Shown: positions 44,836-54,258, counted from the first letter of the stretch. The stretch is 64,000 nt of DNA from Helicobacter hepaticus ATCC 51449 (GCF_000007905.1 NC_004917.1:868001-932000); one strand, 5' to 3'. The notes: generated by a model not told the origin, from the sequence alone. Numbers and translations are program-made.

Positions 44836-45069
44836 TTACTTTTTTGAGGTGAGCTTCGCTACTCTCTCACTCATTTTTGCACCGACATTTTTCCAGTATT
44901 CCAATCGCTGCGCATCATATTTGACAAGCGCAGGTTCAACCAAAGGGTTATAATATCCAAGCGATTCTATCCAACCGCCATCTCGTTTTTTACGAGAATC
45001 TGTTACTACGATACGATAAAAAGGTTTTTTCTTGCGCCCCATTTTGGTAAGTCTAATCACTGTTGCCAT
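44836..45069 (-). CDS. rpsP: Ribosomal protein S16
   Basis: A 77-residue 30S protein. [22 protein letters not shown] and ESLGYYNP are diagnostic. GGAG precedes the ATG. It follows ffh by 75 bases in the operon. Confidence 0.97.
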   Translation of the reverse strand: MATVIRLTKMGRKKKPFYRIVVTDSRKKRDGGWIESLGYYNPLVEPALVKYDAQRLEYWKNVGAKMSERVAKLTSKK

Positions 45070-45143
45070 TTGCTCTCCTTGAAAATTTAACTCTATATAA
45101 AAGCCGCATTATAGTTTATTTTGCTTAAATCATCATTATTTTA

Positions 45144-46487
45144 TTATTTTGGTATCCTAAGATTTCCCATCATACTCATAAGCTCCTGCATACCACCTTT
45201 TTGGGAGAGTTTCTTGGCAAATTTCGCAGCTTGGTCAAACTGCTTAATAATACGATTTATATCACTGACTTCCAACCCGCTCCCTTGCGCTATTCGTTTG
45301 CGTCTTGAGCCATTAAGCAAATCTGGATTCTCCCGTTCTTTTTTTGTCATAGAATTTACCATCGCGCGAATATTTTTAATCTCGCCTGATTTGTCCAAAT
45401 CCACATCTTTAAGTGCATTTGCCATACCTCCAAGACCCGGAATCATTGAAGCGATTGAACTCATTGAACCAAGCTTTTTTACATTTTCAATTTGTGCGAT
45501 AAAATCTTCAAACCCAAATTGCCCTTTTTTAATTTTTTTTGCAATAGTTTTAGCCTCTTCTTGATTGATGACATTTGCTGTCTTCTCTGCAAGTGAGGCA
45601 ATGTCTCCCGCTCCCATAAGGCGCGAGATGATTCTATCGGGAATAAAAATATCAAAATCCGCTATTTTTTCTCCACTTCCAATAAATTTAAGTGGAATGC
45701 CTATCTGATATGCAATTGAAAGGGCTATTCCTCCTTTAGTATCACTATCAAACTTAGAAAGAATAACGCCATCAATCCCAATTTTATCATCAAAATGCTG
45801 TGCTGAACGGATTCCATCTTGTCCGCTTAGAGAATCTGCTACATATAAACATTCACTCGCAGACACTGCACGCTTTATTTCCTCAAGTTCGCTCATCAAC
45901 ACCTCATCAATAGCTAATCGCCCAGCACTATCAATGATAACTATGTCATAATGCGCTTCAATCGCCTTTTGCTTTGCCTCTTTTGCTACATATACAGCAT
46001 TATTTGGCTGACTTGAATGTGAAGGAGTAAAAATATCTACTTCTATACTTTGTGCGAGTTGAGTGAGCTGCTCAATAGCTGCTAAGCGGTGTAAATCACA
46101 CGCTACAAGCAACACTTTTTTGCCCTTTTGCTTGAAATAAAGAGCAAGTTTAGCACTTGAAGTGGTCTTACCGCTTCCTTGTAAGCCCATCATTATGATA
46201 ACACTTGGAGGTGTAGGTGAAAAACTTATGCCATAACTTTTTGAAGATTGGAGAATCTTGCTTAGAGCATCTTGGAGCGCATTTATGAAATTTTGCTTGC
46301 CAATACCCGCTTCTTTGGTGCGCTGTTGCACTTCCTGTATAATTTGCTTTACTGCTTTATGATACACATCATTTTTTAATAATGTCTTTTTTAATTCATC
46401 GCACGCCCTCTGCAATGATTTTTCATCATCGGAGAAACGAATTTTATTAATAATACCTTTAAATGAGCTTGTCAGCGTATTAAACAC
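45144..46487 (-). CDS. ffh: Signal recognition particle protein Ffh
   Basis: GTPase that targets membrane proteins co-translationally. The 447-residue protein has an N domain (1-90), then G motifs GLQGSGKTTSSAKLA, DSAGRLAID and LSKFDSDTKGG. The methionine-rich M domain is after about 300 (GSMSSIASMIPGLGGM, and GSRRKRIAQGSG for 4.5S RNA). AAGGAGA precedes the ATG. It heads the operon that continues to rplS. Confidence 0.97.
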   Translation of the reverse strand: MFNTLTSSFKGIINKIRFSDDEKSLQRACDELKKTLLKNDVYHKAVKQIIQEVQQRTKEAGIGKQNFINALQDALSKILQSSKSYGISFSPTPPSVIIMMGLQGSGKTTSSAKLALYFKQKGKKVLLVACDLHRLAAIEQLTQLAQSIEVDIFTPSHSSQPNNAVYVAKEAKQKAIEAHYDIVIIDSAGRLAIDEVLMSELEEIKRAVSASECLYVADSLSGQDGIRSAQHFDDKIGIDGVILSKFDSDTKGGIALSIAYQIGIPLKFIGSGEKIADFDIFIPDRIISRLMGAGDIASLAEKTANVINQEEAKTIAKKIKKGQFGFEDFIAQIENVKKLGSMSSIASMIPGLGGMANALKDVDLDKSGEIKNIRAMVNSMTKKERENPDLLNGSRRKRIAQGSGLEVSDINRIIKQFDQAAKFAKKLSQKGGMQELMSMMGNLRIPK

Positions 46488-46629
46488 AAAACTCTCCTTA
46501 AATTTTAGAATCTAGATAAATTTTGTTTAAGAGAAAATTTTATACCAAAATCACTTTTATTATGCTTTTATTTGCCTCAAATATTTATGATTACAAGATA
46601 CTTTATATCTTTTTTAAGGATTATACCAA

Positions 46630-47040
46630 ATGATGAACTTTGAACAACATCTACGAGATAAACACTTAAAAATCACTCCTCAACGCATTGCTACACTTAA
46701 CCAAATCTATAATAACGGACATATGAGCATAGAAGAGATTTATGAGCAGATTAAACAAATCTACCCTTCTATTTCTCTTGCTACAATTTATAAAAATGTC
46801 AATGCGCTGTGCAAAGCAAATATTTTACGTGAAATCAAAGCGCCCAAGGATAAGCAAAAATATGAGTTAAGTAGTGATAAGCATTTACACGTATATTGTG
46901 AAAAATGTGGCAGGCTAGATGATATTAAGCTTGATACTCGTGCTTTAGAGCAAAACTGCAGTGCAAGCAGTGGCTATACTATTTCTGATATTTCAGCCGT
47001 GCTTATGGGAGTATGTCCAGATTGTAAAAATGCTTCATAG
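46630..47040 (+). CDS. perR: PerR-like Fur-family peroxide regulator
   Basis: A 136-residue regulator. The winged helix (LKITPQRIATLNQIYNNGHMSIEEIYEQI) is followed by metal ligands (HLHVYCEKCG) and CPDC near the C-terminus. Compared with Fur at 2931 it lacks the N-terminal extension and the HHDH stretch, as expected for PerR of Campylobacter and enterohepatic Helicobacter. Likely targets are catalase and peroxiredoxin genes, none of which is here. It is divergent from ffh across 142 bases. Confidence 0.85.
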   Translation: MMNFEQHLRDKHLKITPQRIATLNQIYNNGHMSIEEIYEQIKQIYPSISLATIYKNVNALCKANILREIKAPKDKQKYELSSDKHLHVYCEKCGRLDDIKLDTRALEQNCSASSGYTISDISAVLMGVCPDCKNAS

Positions 47041-47044
47041 CATC

Positions 47045-49090
47045 TTATAATGAATTGTTACTATGGCTCATAGCTAACATTTTGTAGCTCATAGTCATTT
47101 TATTTAATCCAGATTCTATAATCTCTACACATTGCGCATAAAAGAGGGCAATATCATCTTTAGGGATATGAAGGGCACATAACATCATCGTATGCAGAAT
47201 ATGTGAAATGCTCCCTTCAAAAAGCACGCCTACAAATGGTTCTTTGGCAGATTTTTTGAGAATCAAAGCATAAAGCATATCAATGCGTTTAAAAAGCTCA
47301 ACTTTATGAGCAACATTTCTTTGCACTTTCTCTTGTATTTCGCTTCCTACACTTTCGCGCAATAAGCTTAAAATCTCTTCTTTATAAGTTATTATACTAT
47401 CTTGATAGAATCTACAATCATCTCGCGTGAGCACAGCTTGCCTATGAGCAGACATATAACTTTTGAGTGCTAATATTTGAGCGCTTTTATCAATATTGCG
47501 TAATGTAAAATCATCAGTGCAAGCAGGACGCGCACCACGAATGTATGCTCCCTGACCTAGATTAATTACCACTTTGGGCTTAAATATCCCTATGGCTTTG
47601 CTCATCATCGCACTTGAGAGTGAAAAAAGTGCATCAGCATACACTTCGCTCTCTCCATTACCTTGCACAGCATAAGCATTTTGAGGAATAGTGCTCTCCT
47701 CCTCTCCATAAAATGAACCCTGTGCGTGCTTACTCAACCCTTTAATATAACCACAATCAAGTCCGCAAATAAGCACTTCCTCACTTAATAAACAAGCAAG
47801 GGCAAATCCTGCATTACCTACATAGGGTGCGGCGAATTCAACTACACTTTTTGCCCCACCAAAATACGCACTCGCACTTCCCCCGCGCATAAATATATAT
47901 GCCTCTTCAGCAAGAGCGAGTGCATCAGGTTGCACCATATTGCCGCATAAAAGCGTAGTTTTACCTAAAGGGGCGGATTGTAAAACATCTTTAAGGTAAG
48001 ATATGCGCTCAATCTCAATCTGAAAATCAGGCTCAATACCTGCATTCTTAAGCGGCTTGAGCGCGGTGCCACAGCTAAAAATAATCATATTATGCGCATT
48101 AGCTTTGATAAAAGGCAGTAACATATCAAGACTTGGTCCATTTCCTACAACACATATAGGCGCATTAACACGCTGTGGTAGGTGCAAAATAGGATAAGCT
48201 AGATGCGCTTTATTTGTGCCCAAATTGATAAATGTATTTTTTACGCCTATCATCTCATCATCAAAGCTCCCCCAACCCCTAGAATTTATTGCATAAGCTT
48301 CTGCGACACTCTCTTGCACAGCTTGTAATTTAGGACTATCATACAGGCATAATTCAAGGCGCAAAAAGTTATTTGTAATTCTTCTTTGTGCAAAATAATT
48401 TTGAACAAATTCTTTATGCAATAAATCCTTGACAAATACATAACACGAGCGCTCACTCACACGCTCAAATAACAAAGGGTAATCTACAAAATAAAGTGAG
48501 ATTCTAAAAAAATCTATATGCTCTTCAAAAAGCAATAAGGAATGAAAATAGTAGCCCTGCTCAATCAAAAACTGCAAAAACATACCACCAAGTAACCCAA
48601 AAAGCGTCATATTCGGCAAAAAATGTGAGGGGAGATGAAAGCGATTTGCTCCCCCAAACTCATTTAACATCATATCAATCATAGGATTACAAATCCCTGC
48701 GGTGAGAGGTAATTTCTCTTCGTCAAGTTTATGGAGGGCTAGACGATTTGTATGCAGAGTATAGGCTGAATTATTCAATGGATTTGAGGATAGAGCGAAA
48801 TTTTGCTCTATCATTGTATGTTTAAGCTTCTTGCCCTTTTTGCGCGTAGGATAGACAAAATTTTTAGTATGCACATCAATGATGTTTAAATCCTCCCCAT
48901 TGCAATACACATTATACTGCGCAGGAGGAGATTTAAGCTCTTCAAAAAGCTTAGGGTTGATTGAAGCAAAAAAATTCATATTGAGTGCATATCGTTTTGC
49001 AGTGTAAGATTCTAAAAGATGTAATGCGCCACTTTGACAAATAGCACGAAGACTTGTAGGCTGCATTTGTGTTTGATGTGCGTTATCCAT
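47045..49090 (-). CDS. Motility accessory factor (Maf, DUF115), flagellin glycosylation
   Basis: A 681-residue protein of the Maf family, thought to transfer pseudaminic or legionaminic acid to flagellin. The central Rossmann-like DUF115 domain begins near 305 with APICVVGNGPSLDMLLPFI, followed by IIFSCGTALKPLKNAGIEPDF, EFAAPYVGNAGFALAC and LICGLDCGY. The N-terminal 280 residues are the variable Maf region. It fits with the pse genes at 8702-14740. It ends five bases from the convergent perR stop. Confidence 0.85.
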   Translation of the reverse strand: MDNAHQTQMQPTSLRAICQSGALHLLESYTAKRYALNMNFFASINPKLFEELKSPPAQYNVYCNGEDLNIIDVHTKNFVYPTRKKGKKLKHTMIEQNFALSSNPLNNSAYTLHTNRLALHKLDEEKLPLTAGICNPMIDMMLNEFGGANRFHLPSHFLPNMTLFGLLGGMFLQFLIEQGYYFHSLLLFEEHIDFFRISLYFVDYPLLFERVSERSCYVFVKDLLHKEFVQNYFAQRRITNNFLRLELCLYDSPKLQAVQESVAEAYAINSRGWGSFDDEMIGVKNTFINLGTNKAHLAYPILHLPQRVNAPICVVGNGPSLDMLLPFIKANAHNMIIFSCGTALKPLKNAGIEPDFQIEIERISYLKDVLQSAPLGKTTLLCGNMVQPDALALAEEAYIFMRGGSASAYFGGAKSVVEFAAPYVGNAGFALACLLSEEVLICGLDCGYIKGLSKHAQGSFYGEEESTIPQNAYAVQGNGESEVYADALFSLSSAMMSKAIGIFKPKVVINLGQGAYIRGARPACTDDFTLRNIDKSAQILALKSYMSAHRQAVLTRDDCRFYQDSIITYKEEILSLLRESVGSEIQEKVQRNVAHKVELFKRIDMLYALILKKSAKEPFVGVLFEGSISHILHTMMLCALHIPKDDIALFYAQCVEIIESGLNKMTMSYKMLAMSHSNNSL

Positions 49091-49095
49091 ATATA

Positions 49096-50154
49096 TTATA
49101 GCACCTCTGCGCGTCCATTTTTCATCACCACCAAATCCTCAATTCGCACACCAAATTCCTGTGGGAGATAAATACCGGGCTCAACAGAAAATACCATACC
49201 ATCCTCTACGCATTCCTCACTTAAGCGCGAAATGCGTGGTAACTCGTGTATATCAAGCCCTACACCGTGTCCTGTGCTATGCACGAAATATTTGCCATAG
49301 CCACTTTTTTCAATGACATCACGTGCTAGAGAATCTATTTGTTTAGCTTTCATACCGCTCCTTGCCTTTGAAATGGCTTCTTCTTGGGCTTTTAAAACAA
49401 TATCATAGATTTTTTGATACTTTGGATTTTTAAATTTTTGCTTCTTGCCAAAATGTATCTCGCCTTTAATAGCAGCTGTGCGCGTCATATCTGAACAATA
49501 TCTTTTATATTTTATTCCAGCATCAAAAAGCAAAATATCATTTTTTGCCAAATAACACTTTGCATTGGGCAAGGCGTGGGGTTTTGCTCCATTAGCATTA
49601 ATGCCAACAATTGGTTCAAAGCTTAACTCATACTCCCCAAAATGGCTCAAAAACTGCATAGCCTGATAATGCAATTCTTTTTCACTTGGAGATTTTTTAA
49701 CAATCTTATTTAAATATATACCAAATCGTTTAAATGCCTTTTTGTTAAGCTTTTGTGATGTTTTAATAAGGCCAATCTCTTGCTCGCTTTTGCAGATTCT
49801 AAGCTTTTGATGAAAATTCTCTTGTGGAATAATCTCACATTTGTGCTTCTCAAGCGCATTTTTAAGCTTTTCATACATTTGCACACTTAATTCTTGGGGA
49901 TTAAACACTATTTTATGTATATGGAGCTTTTGTAGCACTTCTTGCACGCTTTGTATAAAATTTGCAGATTCTATCACTTCGGTGTGTGGTTTGCATAATT
50001 CTTTGGCTTCAAGGGTATAACGAGAATCTGTAATAAAAAATCTGCTTTCCTCTATGCACACAAGTAAAGCATTATCACAGCTAAAACCACACTCATAATA
50101 TTGCGCACTCTCATCAAGGCTAAGATAAGGCAGGGAGCTAGAATTTCTCATCAT
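49096..50154 (-). CDS. pepQ: Xaa-Pro aminopeptidase/dipeptidase (M24 family)
   Basis: A 352-residue pita-bread metallopeptidase that removes residues before proline. Metal ligands: Asp in LLFDAGIKYKRYCSDMTRT (two Asp), His in HSTGHGVGLDIHELP, Glu in SVEPGIYLP and Glu in RIEDLVV. The N-terminal creatinase-like domain is complete. The aroQ stop-side neighbour lies immediately upstream, the order I recall for H. pylori (HP1037-HP1038). Confidence 0.93.
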   Translation of the reverse strand: MMRNSSSLPYLSLDESAQYYECGFSCDNALLVCIEESRFFITDSRYTLEAKELCKPHTEVIESANFIQSVQEVLQKLHIHKIVFNPQELSVQMYEKLKNALEKHKCEIIPQENFHQKLRICKSEQEIGLIKTSQKLNKKAFKRFGIYLNKIVKKSPSEKELHYQAMQFLSHFGEYELSFEPIVGINANGAKPHALPNAKCYLAKNDILLFDAGIKYKRYCSDMTRTAAIKGEIHFGKKQKFKNPKYQKIYDIVLKAQEEAISKARSGMKAKQIDSLARDVIEKSGYGKYFVHSTGHGVGLDIHELPRISRLSEECVEDGMVFSVEPGIYLPQEFGVRIEDLVVMKNGRAEVL

Positions 50155-50631
50155 CTAGGCATTTTGGTTATTTTGCTGTGCTTTGAGGGCGGCAATTTCA
50201 TTTGCAATTTGTAAGATTCCCATAAGAGCTAAATGATAGCCAAATGCACCAAAACCTGTAATTACACCCGCACTTACTGCTCCTGTGTAGCTTTTGGAGC
50301 GGTATTCCTCTCTTGCGTGGATATTGCTAATATGCACTTCAATCACAGGCACACCGCAACTTGCAATCGCATCAGCAATGGCGATAGAAGTATGCGAAAA
50401 AGCAGCAGGATTAATCAAAACACCCGCATATTCTCCACCGATACACTCTTGGAGTTTATCAATAATCTCGCCTTCAAAATTGCTTTGAAAAAACTCTAAT
50501 TCTGCATTATTTTGCTTGGCTTGAGCTTGGAGATTGTTATGAATCTGATCTAGTGTAAAATTTCCATAAATATGCGGCTCACGATGCCCTAAAATATTGA
50601 GATTTGGTCCTTGAATGACTAAGATTTTCAT
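50155..50631 (-). CDS. aroQ: Type II 3-dehydroquinate dehydratase
   Basis: Third step of the shikimate pathway. The 158-residue protein has IQGPNLNILGHREPHIYGNFTLDQI (active Tyr), FFQSNFEGEIIDKLQ, INPAAFSHTSIAIADAI and EVHISNIHAREEYRSKS, all family hallmarks. AGGAGAG precedes the ATG. Confidence 0.97.
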   Translation of the reverse strand: MKILVIQGPNLNILGHREPHIYGNFTLDQIHNNLQAQAKQNNAELEFFQSNFEGEIIDKLQECIGGEYAGVLINPAAFSHTSIAIADAIASCGVPVIEVHISNIHAREEYRSKSYTGAVSAGVITGFGAFGYHLALMGILQIANEIAALKAQQNNQNA

Positions 50632-50750
50632 TTGCTCTCCTTAAATTTATAGAATGCGGATCTATTTAGCATTCCTTAAGAGCGCATATTATAGCTAAAT
50701 TTACAAAATAATGTGAGTATTTGTCAATTCGACGACAATTAACTTTTAAA

Positions 50751-52421
50751 CTACCACTGCAATTTGCCTGTTCTATTTGGTTTTTTTAAAATATTTTCTA
50801 CATCACCCATATCTTTAATACTAAGACTACTATCATAAAGATTACAAATGCGATTTAATCCCTCATATATACCATTATCATCAGCATTTTGATAAGCTTT
50901 TTGATAATCTGCAAAAGACGAGTCTAAACTCATAAGTCGCTCTTTATGCGTAGAGGCTATAAGCTCTTCTAGCTTTTCTCTATCCTCAATAAGTGCAGGA
51001 AGTTTTTGAGCAATAATATCCGCTATTTCCTCTGCTCTTAGCTTCGCCCTATCCCTTGCGGCAAAAACTCCAAAAAGTGTATCAAGGACCAAATCTATAC
51101 TTCTATGCGTTACCACAACAGCAAAAGCCCCGGCAATAATAGCAAAAACAGGAGTAAATGGCACAAGCGGGGGTGCCATACTTGCTAAGATTGGCTTTAA
51201 GCCTTCCTCTAATGCCAAGGTGCTAACAACCCAAGCAGCAGAAAAAAGAGACTTTAAAATTATCCCTAGCAATTCCCTTAGGTTTGATACTTCTCCTTTA
51301 ATATAAGAAACAATACCATTATAAATAGACTTTAGCGCTGTGCGAATCTTATCCCATACGAGTTTTAACTTCCCTGCTATACTTCTAAAAATCTGCCCTA
51401 CAACGCCCACAGCCGCATCTATTGCGCCAAACCCAGCACCTCTTCCAAATGTTGCTTGAAAAGCCTCAATTGTTCTTTTCAAAAGTCTTTTAATGCGTTT
51501 TAATATAGAAGTTTCAGTATCTATGCTTCCCTCAAACATATCTTTAACCTCCCATATTACACCATTTGCAAGGGTAGCTAGAGCTGCTATGATTGCATCA
51601 CTAAAACCTGCTTGAGCAATATGCCCACTTGCTACGATACTTTGTGTTGCCACTGCGGTTATTCTTGGATTCTCACACATAAGGCGATTGCACATATTAT
51701 TTGCATTGAGTTTTTCTAGAGCTTTCTCTGCTTTTTGTGCTTTTTCTACTGCATTTTGATTCTCTGGGTTATTTTTGCCTTTCTCAATCATTTTTTCTAA
51801 ATTCTCTTTATGTCTTTTATAATCATCAAAAGGCATTTTTAGCTCATCTACCGCCGCATCTCCCTCTAAATATCTATCTTTAAGTAAGCCATTTGTACTT
51901 TTAATCACTTTAAGTTGAGCTGTTTTTACAATATTGCCATTTTTATCAAGTGTAATAGTATCTGTGGTATTATGATTTTTTCTTACTAGATTGCCTAGTT
52001 TTTCAAAATCCATATTTTTCACTTCATCGGCATAATTTGCCATAATATCCTCATACTTTTCTCTATCTTCTGTATTAAGCTTCGTGATATCTTTACCACT
52101 TGCTCGTATGTCTCGCACTTTTTTAATATCTGCAAGTGTATCTGTTGTATAGGTTTTATTACCTGTATTAAATAGAGAATCTTTGATATTTTGCTGCCCT
52201 ATATCAAGCTCTTCAAAAGTTTGCCCATAATATTTATCATTGTTTTTGTGTTTATCATATGCCCTAAATGTATCTTGCGTAGCTCTTACTGCGGCACCAT
52301 AAGCTTCATAAGAGCTAAAGCTAAAATTCACAGGCAAATTAAAAATATTCAGCCCAAACCTTGCCGAAGTTTGTGTGCCAATCTCATCAATAACTTCCTC
52401 ATAAAGTGCTTTTTTTGTCAT
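50751..52421 (-). CDS. Large hydrophobic partner protein of a YkgJ/glycine-zipper module
   Basis: A 556-residue protein I cannot name. Residues 1-235 are hydrophilic and charged, and include a predicted coiled coil around 200-240. Ala/Val-rich hydrophobic stretches follow near 255-285 (VATQSIVASGHIAQAG), 320-345, and strongly 390-440 (FSAAWVVSTLALEEGL; FTPVFAIIAGAFAVVVT). A helical tail closes the protein. AAGGAAG precedes the ATG, and it starts five bases after the upstream glycine-zipper gene, so the two are one operon. From memory, similar pairs occur in accessory regions of many bacteria, but I cannot confirm it. Confidence 0.6.
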   Translation of the reverse strand: MTKKALYEEVIDEIGTQTSARFGLNIFNLPVNFSFSSYEAYGAAVRATQDTFRAYDKHKNNDKYYGQTFEELDIGQQNIKDSLFNTGNKTYTTDTLADIKKVRDIRASGKDITKLNTEDREKYEDIMANYADEVKNMDFEKLGNLVRKNHNTTDTITLDKNGNIVKTAQLKVIKSTNGLLKDRYLEGDAAVDELKMPFDDYKRHKENLEKMIEKGKNNPENQNAVEKAQKAEKALEKLNANNMCNRLMCENPRITAVATQSIVASGHIAQAGFSDAIIAALATLANGVIWEVKDMFEGSIDTETSILKRIKRLLKRTIEAFQATFGRGAGFGAIDAAVGVVGQIFRSIAGKLKLVWDKIRTALKSIYNGIVSYIKGEVSNLRELLGIILKSLFSAAWVVSTLALEEGLKPILASMAPPLVPFTPVFAIIAGAFAVVVTHRSIDLVLDTLFGVFAARDRAKLRAEEIADIIAQKLPALIEDREKLEELIASTHKERLMSLDSSFADYQKAYQNADDNGIYEGLNRICNLYDSSLSIKDMGDVENILKKPNRTGKLQW

Positions 52422-52426
52422 TTTGT

Positions 52427-53578
52427 TTATCTTCCTTGTGGAATACCAAAACTAAAACACGTACCGTCGTCAATTGATCTATCATTTTCAGAATATTCTT
52501 TTTTTCCACCAAAAGATTTCATTAAGTCTTCGTGTTTTTCACTATATTCTTCCATTCCTTGCCCCCATTTCTTTTGAATCTCTTTCATAAGTTTTTCGCA
52601 CTTTTTTTGATGCTCTATTAATTCTTGAGTAAGCCTATCCTCATCGTTCATAATTGGAGCATTGATAACGGCAACAATGACTTCTGCAAGTTGCATTAAA
52701 GTCATAAGTTCTCTATGCTCATCATCATTCCAAGAGTTTTTAATATCAGTTACCCCTTTGTTTTCCATAATGTCCTCAATCTTTTCAAGTGAGGCATCAA
52801 ATACGACTCTGCTTTCCTTAAGGGTACTTCGTTTTTCTTTAGCTCTCTTTGAGAGTTGTTCCCACACAAGACCCTGTGCTTCCATAGTTTCACAAACAGC
52901 TACTACACTATCATAATAGGCGTAAGCATCATATTTTTTCTCCTCTGCTTTTGCTGCAAAAACAGAACCCATTACAGCAATCACAGGCGCAGCCACAATG
53001 CCACCCAACACCATAGTGCCACCAGCCATACCAAGCCCACCGGCTGCTAAGCTTCCTCCTCCAAGCCAAGCCATTGTCGCATTTGTAGCAGCCACACCAC
53101 TCAAAGAAGCTATTGCTGTCCCGGTAGAAGCACTTGCAAGTAAGCCAACTCCACCATACATACCAAATCCAGTCAATGCTCCAGCTAATGCACCACCAGT
53201 AAGCCCACCAAGCGTTGTTTCTAGCGAAACAATAGATTGCTGTATATTTGCCACCCCATCAAGCGTTTCTTTGCCTACTATATCTTGTAAATCTGCATTA
53301 TCTTTAAGTTTTAGCTTATCAACAATATCTGCATATCTTTCTAATTCATCTGTTACAATCTGCTCCTGAAGTTGTCCAAGTGACTCGAAACGCTTTTGTA
53401 CTTTCGCACTTTTAGAATCTAATCTAGCTTGTGATTGATTAAACTTCTTTTTTGCCCTTTCGTGGTATAATTCAGCTGTTTGAGAATCATCATAAGCATC
53501 AATTGCTTTTTTTACTCCGTATCCAGCTGTCGCGAGTGCAGCCCCTCCTAATAGTATAGGTATTAATGGTAATGGCAT
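52427..53578 (-). CDS. Glycine-zipper membrane protein with flanking coiled coils
   Basis: A 383-residue protein with an excellent AAAGGAGG site. A short hydrophobic N-terminus (PLIPILLGGAALATAGYG) precedes a coiled coil (about 35-100). Then comes a Gly/Ala/Thr-rich hydrophobic block (about 120-210) with GGALAGALTGFGMYGG, STGTAIASLSGVAATNA and GGIVAAPVIAVMG, i.e. repeated small-residue helix-packing motifs able to form membrane hairpins or pores. A second long helical region follows. No enzyme motif is visible. A membrane-inserting effector is a reasonable inference. Confidence 0.65.
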   Translation of the reverse strand: MPLPLIPILLGGAALATAGYGVKKAIDAYDDSQTAELYHERAKKKFNQSQARLDSKSAKVQKRFESLGQLQEQIVTDELERYADIVDKLKLKDNADLQDIVGKETLDGVANIQQSIVSLETTLGGLTGGALAGALTGFGMYGGVGLLASASTGTAIASLSGVAATNATMAWLGGGSLAAGGLGMAGGTMVLGGIVAAPVIAVMGSVFAAKAEEKKYDAYAYYDSVVAVCETMEAQGLVWEQLSKRAKEKRSTLKESRVVFDASLEKIEDIMENKGVTDIKNSWNDDEHRELMTLMQLAEVIVAVINAPIMNDEDRLTQELIEHQKKCEKLMKEIQKKWGQGMEEYSEKHEDLMKSFGGKKEYSENDRSIDDGTCFSFGIPQGR

Positions 53579-53636
53579 ATCGCCTCCTTTAAATTTTTAT
53601 CTTTGTATTTAGAATCTGAATAAGATTCTAAGCTCC

Positions 53637-53909
53637 TTAATCTATGCGCTCTTTTTCTTGCAATATTTTACAAGATTGCATATTGAGCTTATAGAATGCC
53701 TCTTTGGTGTAATGCTTAAAATATACTCTCTCAAACATCACATCAACCCTACAAATATCTGGACGATTCTGATAAATCTTGCATAAGTTGCTTTGAGTGT
53801 CTAAATATTTACAGATTCCATTACCTAAATCAAAAGATTTTAGCTCTTTAATACCGCCAATATTTTTACAACACATACCACAATTTGTGCAAGGAAAACT
53901 ATTTATCAT
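53637..53909 (-). CDS. Small YkgJ-family cysteine-cluster protein of the module
   Basis: A protein of about 90 residues. FPCTNCGMCCKNI gives C-x-x-C-x-x-C-C near the N-terminus; GICKYLD, LCKIYQ, DICRVDV and SCKIL supply further cysteines, which suggests a metal cluster. The start is ATG 53909, or TTG one codon earlier; AAGGA is nearer to the TTG. It is the first gene of the leftward three-gene run and 58 bases from the glycine-zipper gene. Its upstream region carries the paired palindromes. Confidence 0.75.
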   Translation of the reverse strand: MINSFPCTNCGMCCKNIGGIKELKSFDLGNGICKYLDTQSNLCKIYQNRPDICRVDVMFERVYFKHYTKEAFYKLNMQSCKILQEKERID

Positions 53910-53937
53910 CAAAATTTATTTGTCCTTCCAATTTTTC

Positions 53938-53961
53938 ACCTTGTAATATCAAGTTGAAAAA
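53938..53961. promoter_or_regulatory. Operator-like palindrome, copy 1
   Basis: ACCTTGTAATATCAAGTT followed by GAAAAA; the core CTTG-6-CAAG is an inverted repeat. A near copy lies 52 bases downstream, close to five helical turns away. Both are in the divergent gap between the YkgJ gene and the XRE regulator, so the regulator probably binds them. Confidence 0.6.
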
Positions 53962-53989
53962 CGTATCTTATCAAATTAGAATAAAATTT

Positions 53990-54013
53990 ACCTTATTATA
54001 ACAAGTTAAAAAA
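53990..54013. promoter_or_regulatory. Operator-like palindrome, copy 2, overlapping the XRE start codon
   Basis: ACCTTATTATAACAAGTT followed by AAAAAA, matching copy 1 at 20 of 24 positions. Its last base is the A of the regulator's ATG. It includes a -10-like TATAAC (53997-54002), so binding would block the regulator's own promoter. Confidence 0.6.
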
Positions 54014-54258
54014 TGAACAAAATACAAGATGAATTTATAGACAATGCGTATAGAATCATAGGTTTAAATGTCAAAAAAGCAAGGGAATTAAAAGGTTTAA
54101 CCCAGCTTGAACTTTCCTTAGCTATAGGGCACAAATCAGTAAGCGTTGTGTCCTGTGCTGAAATCTACCACAAGAAGCAGCATTTTAATATAGAGCATTT
54201 GCTTAAAATCGCTCAAGTTTTAGAAGTAAATATACAAAATTTTTTTGAGGGTTTATAG
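54013..54258 (+). CDS. XRE-family regulator of the module
   Basis: An 81-residue protein that is almost only a helix-turn-helix domain: IGLNVKKARELKGLTQLELSLAIGH, then SVSVVSCAEIY and LLKIAQVLEVNIQNFF. No ribosome site precedes the ATG, and the nearest -10-like element is only about ten bases upstream, so the mRNA is probably leaderless or nearly so. It is divergent from the YkgJ, glycine-zipper and hydrophobic-protein genes and is their likely repressor. Confidence 0.85.
   Translation: MNKIQDEFIDNAYRIIGLNVKKARELKGLTQLELSLAIGHKSVSVVSCAEIYHKKQHFNIEHLLKIAQVLEVNIQNFFEGL

Noticed and set aside
45121-45564. 147-codon plus-strand frame opposite ffh
   Set aside because: It lies antisense to the conserved M domain of Ffh and has low-complexity Ser/Leu composition.
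52998-53369. 123-codon plus-strand frame opposite the glycine-zipper gene
   Set aside because: Its Pro/Ala richness is the complement of Gly/Ala codons in the real gene; no ribosome site.
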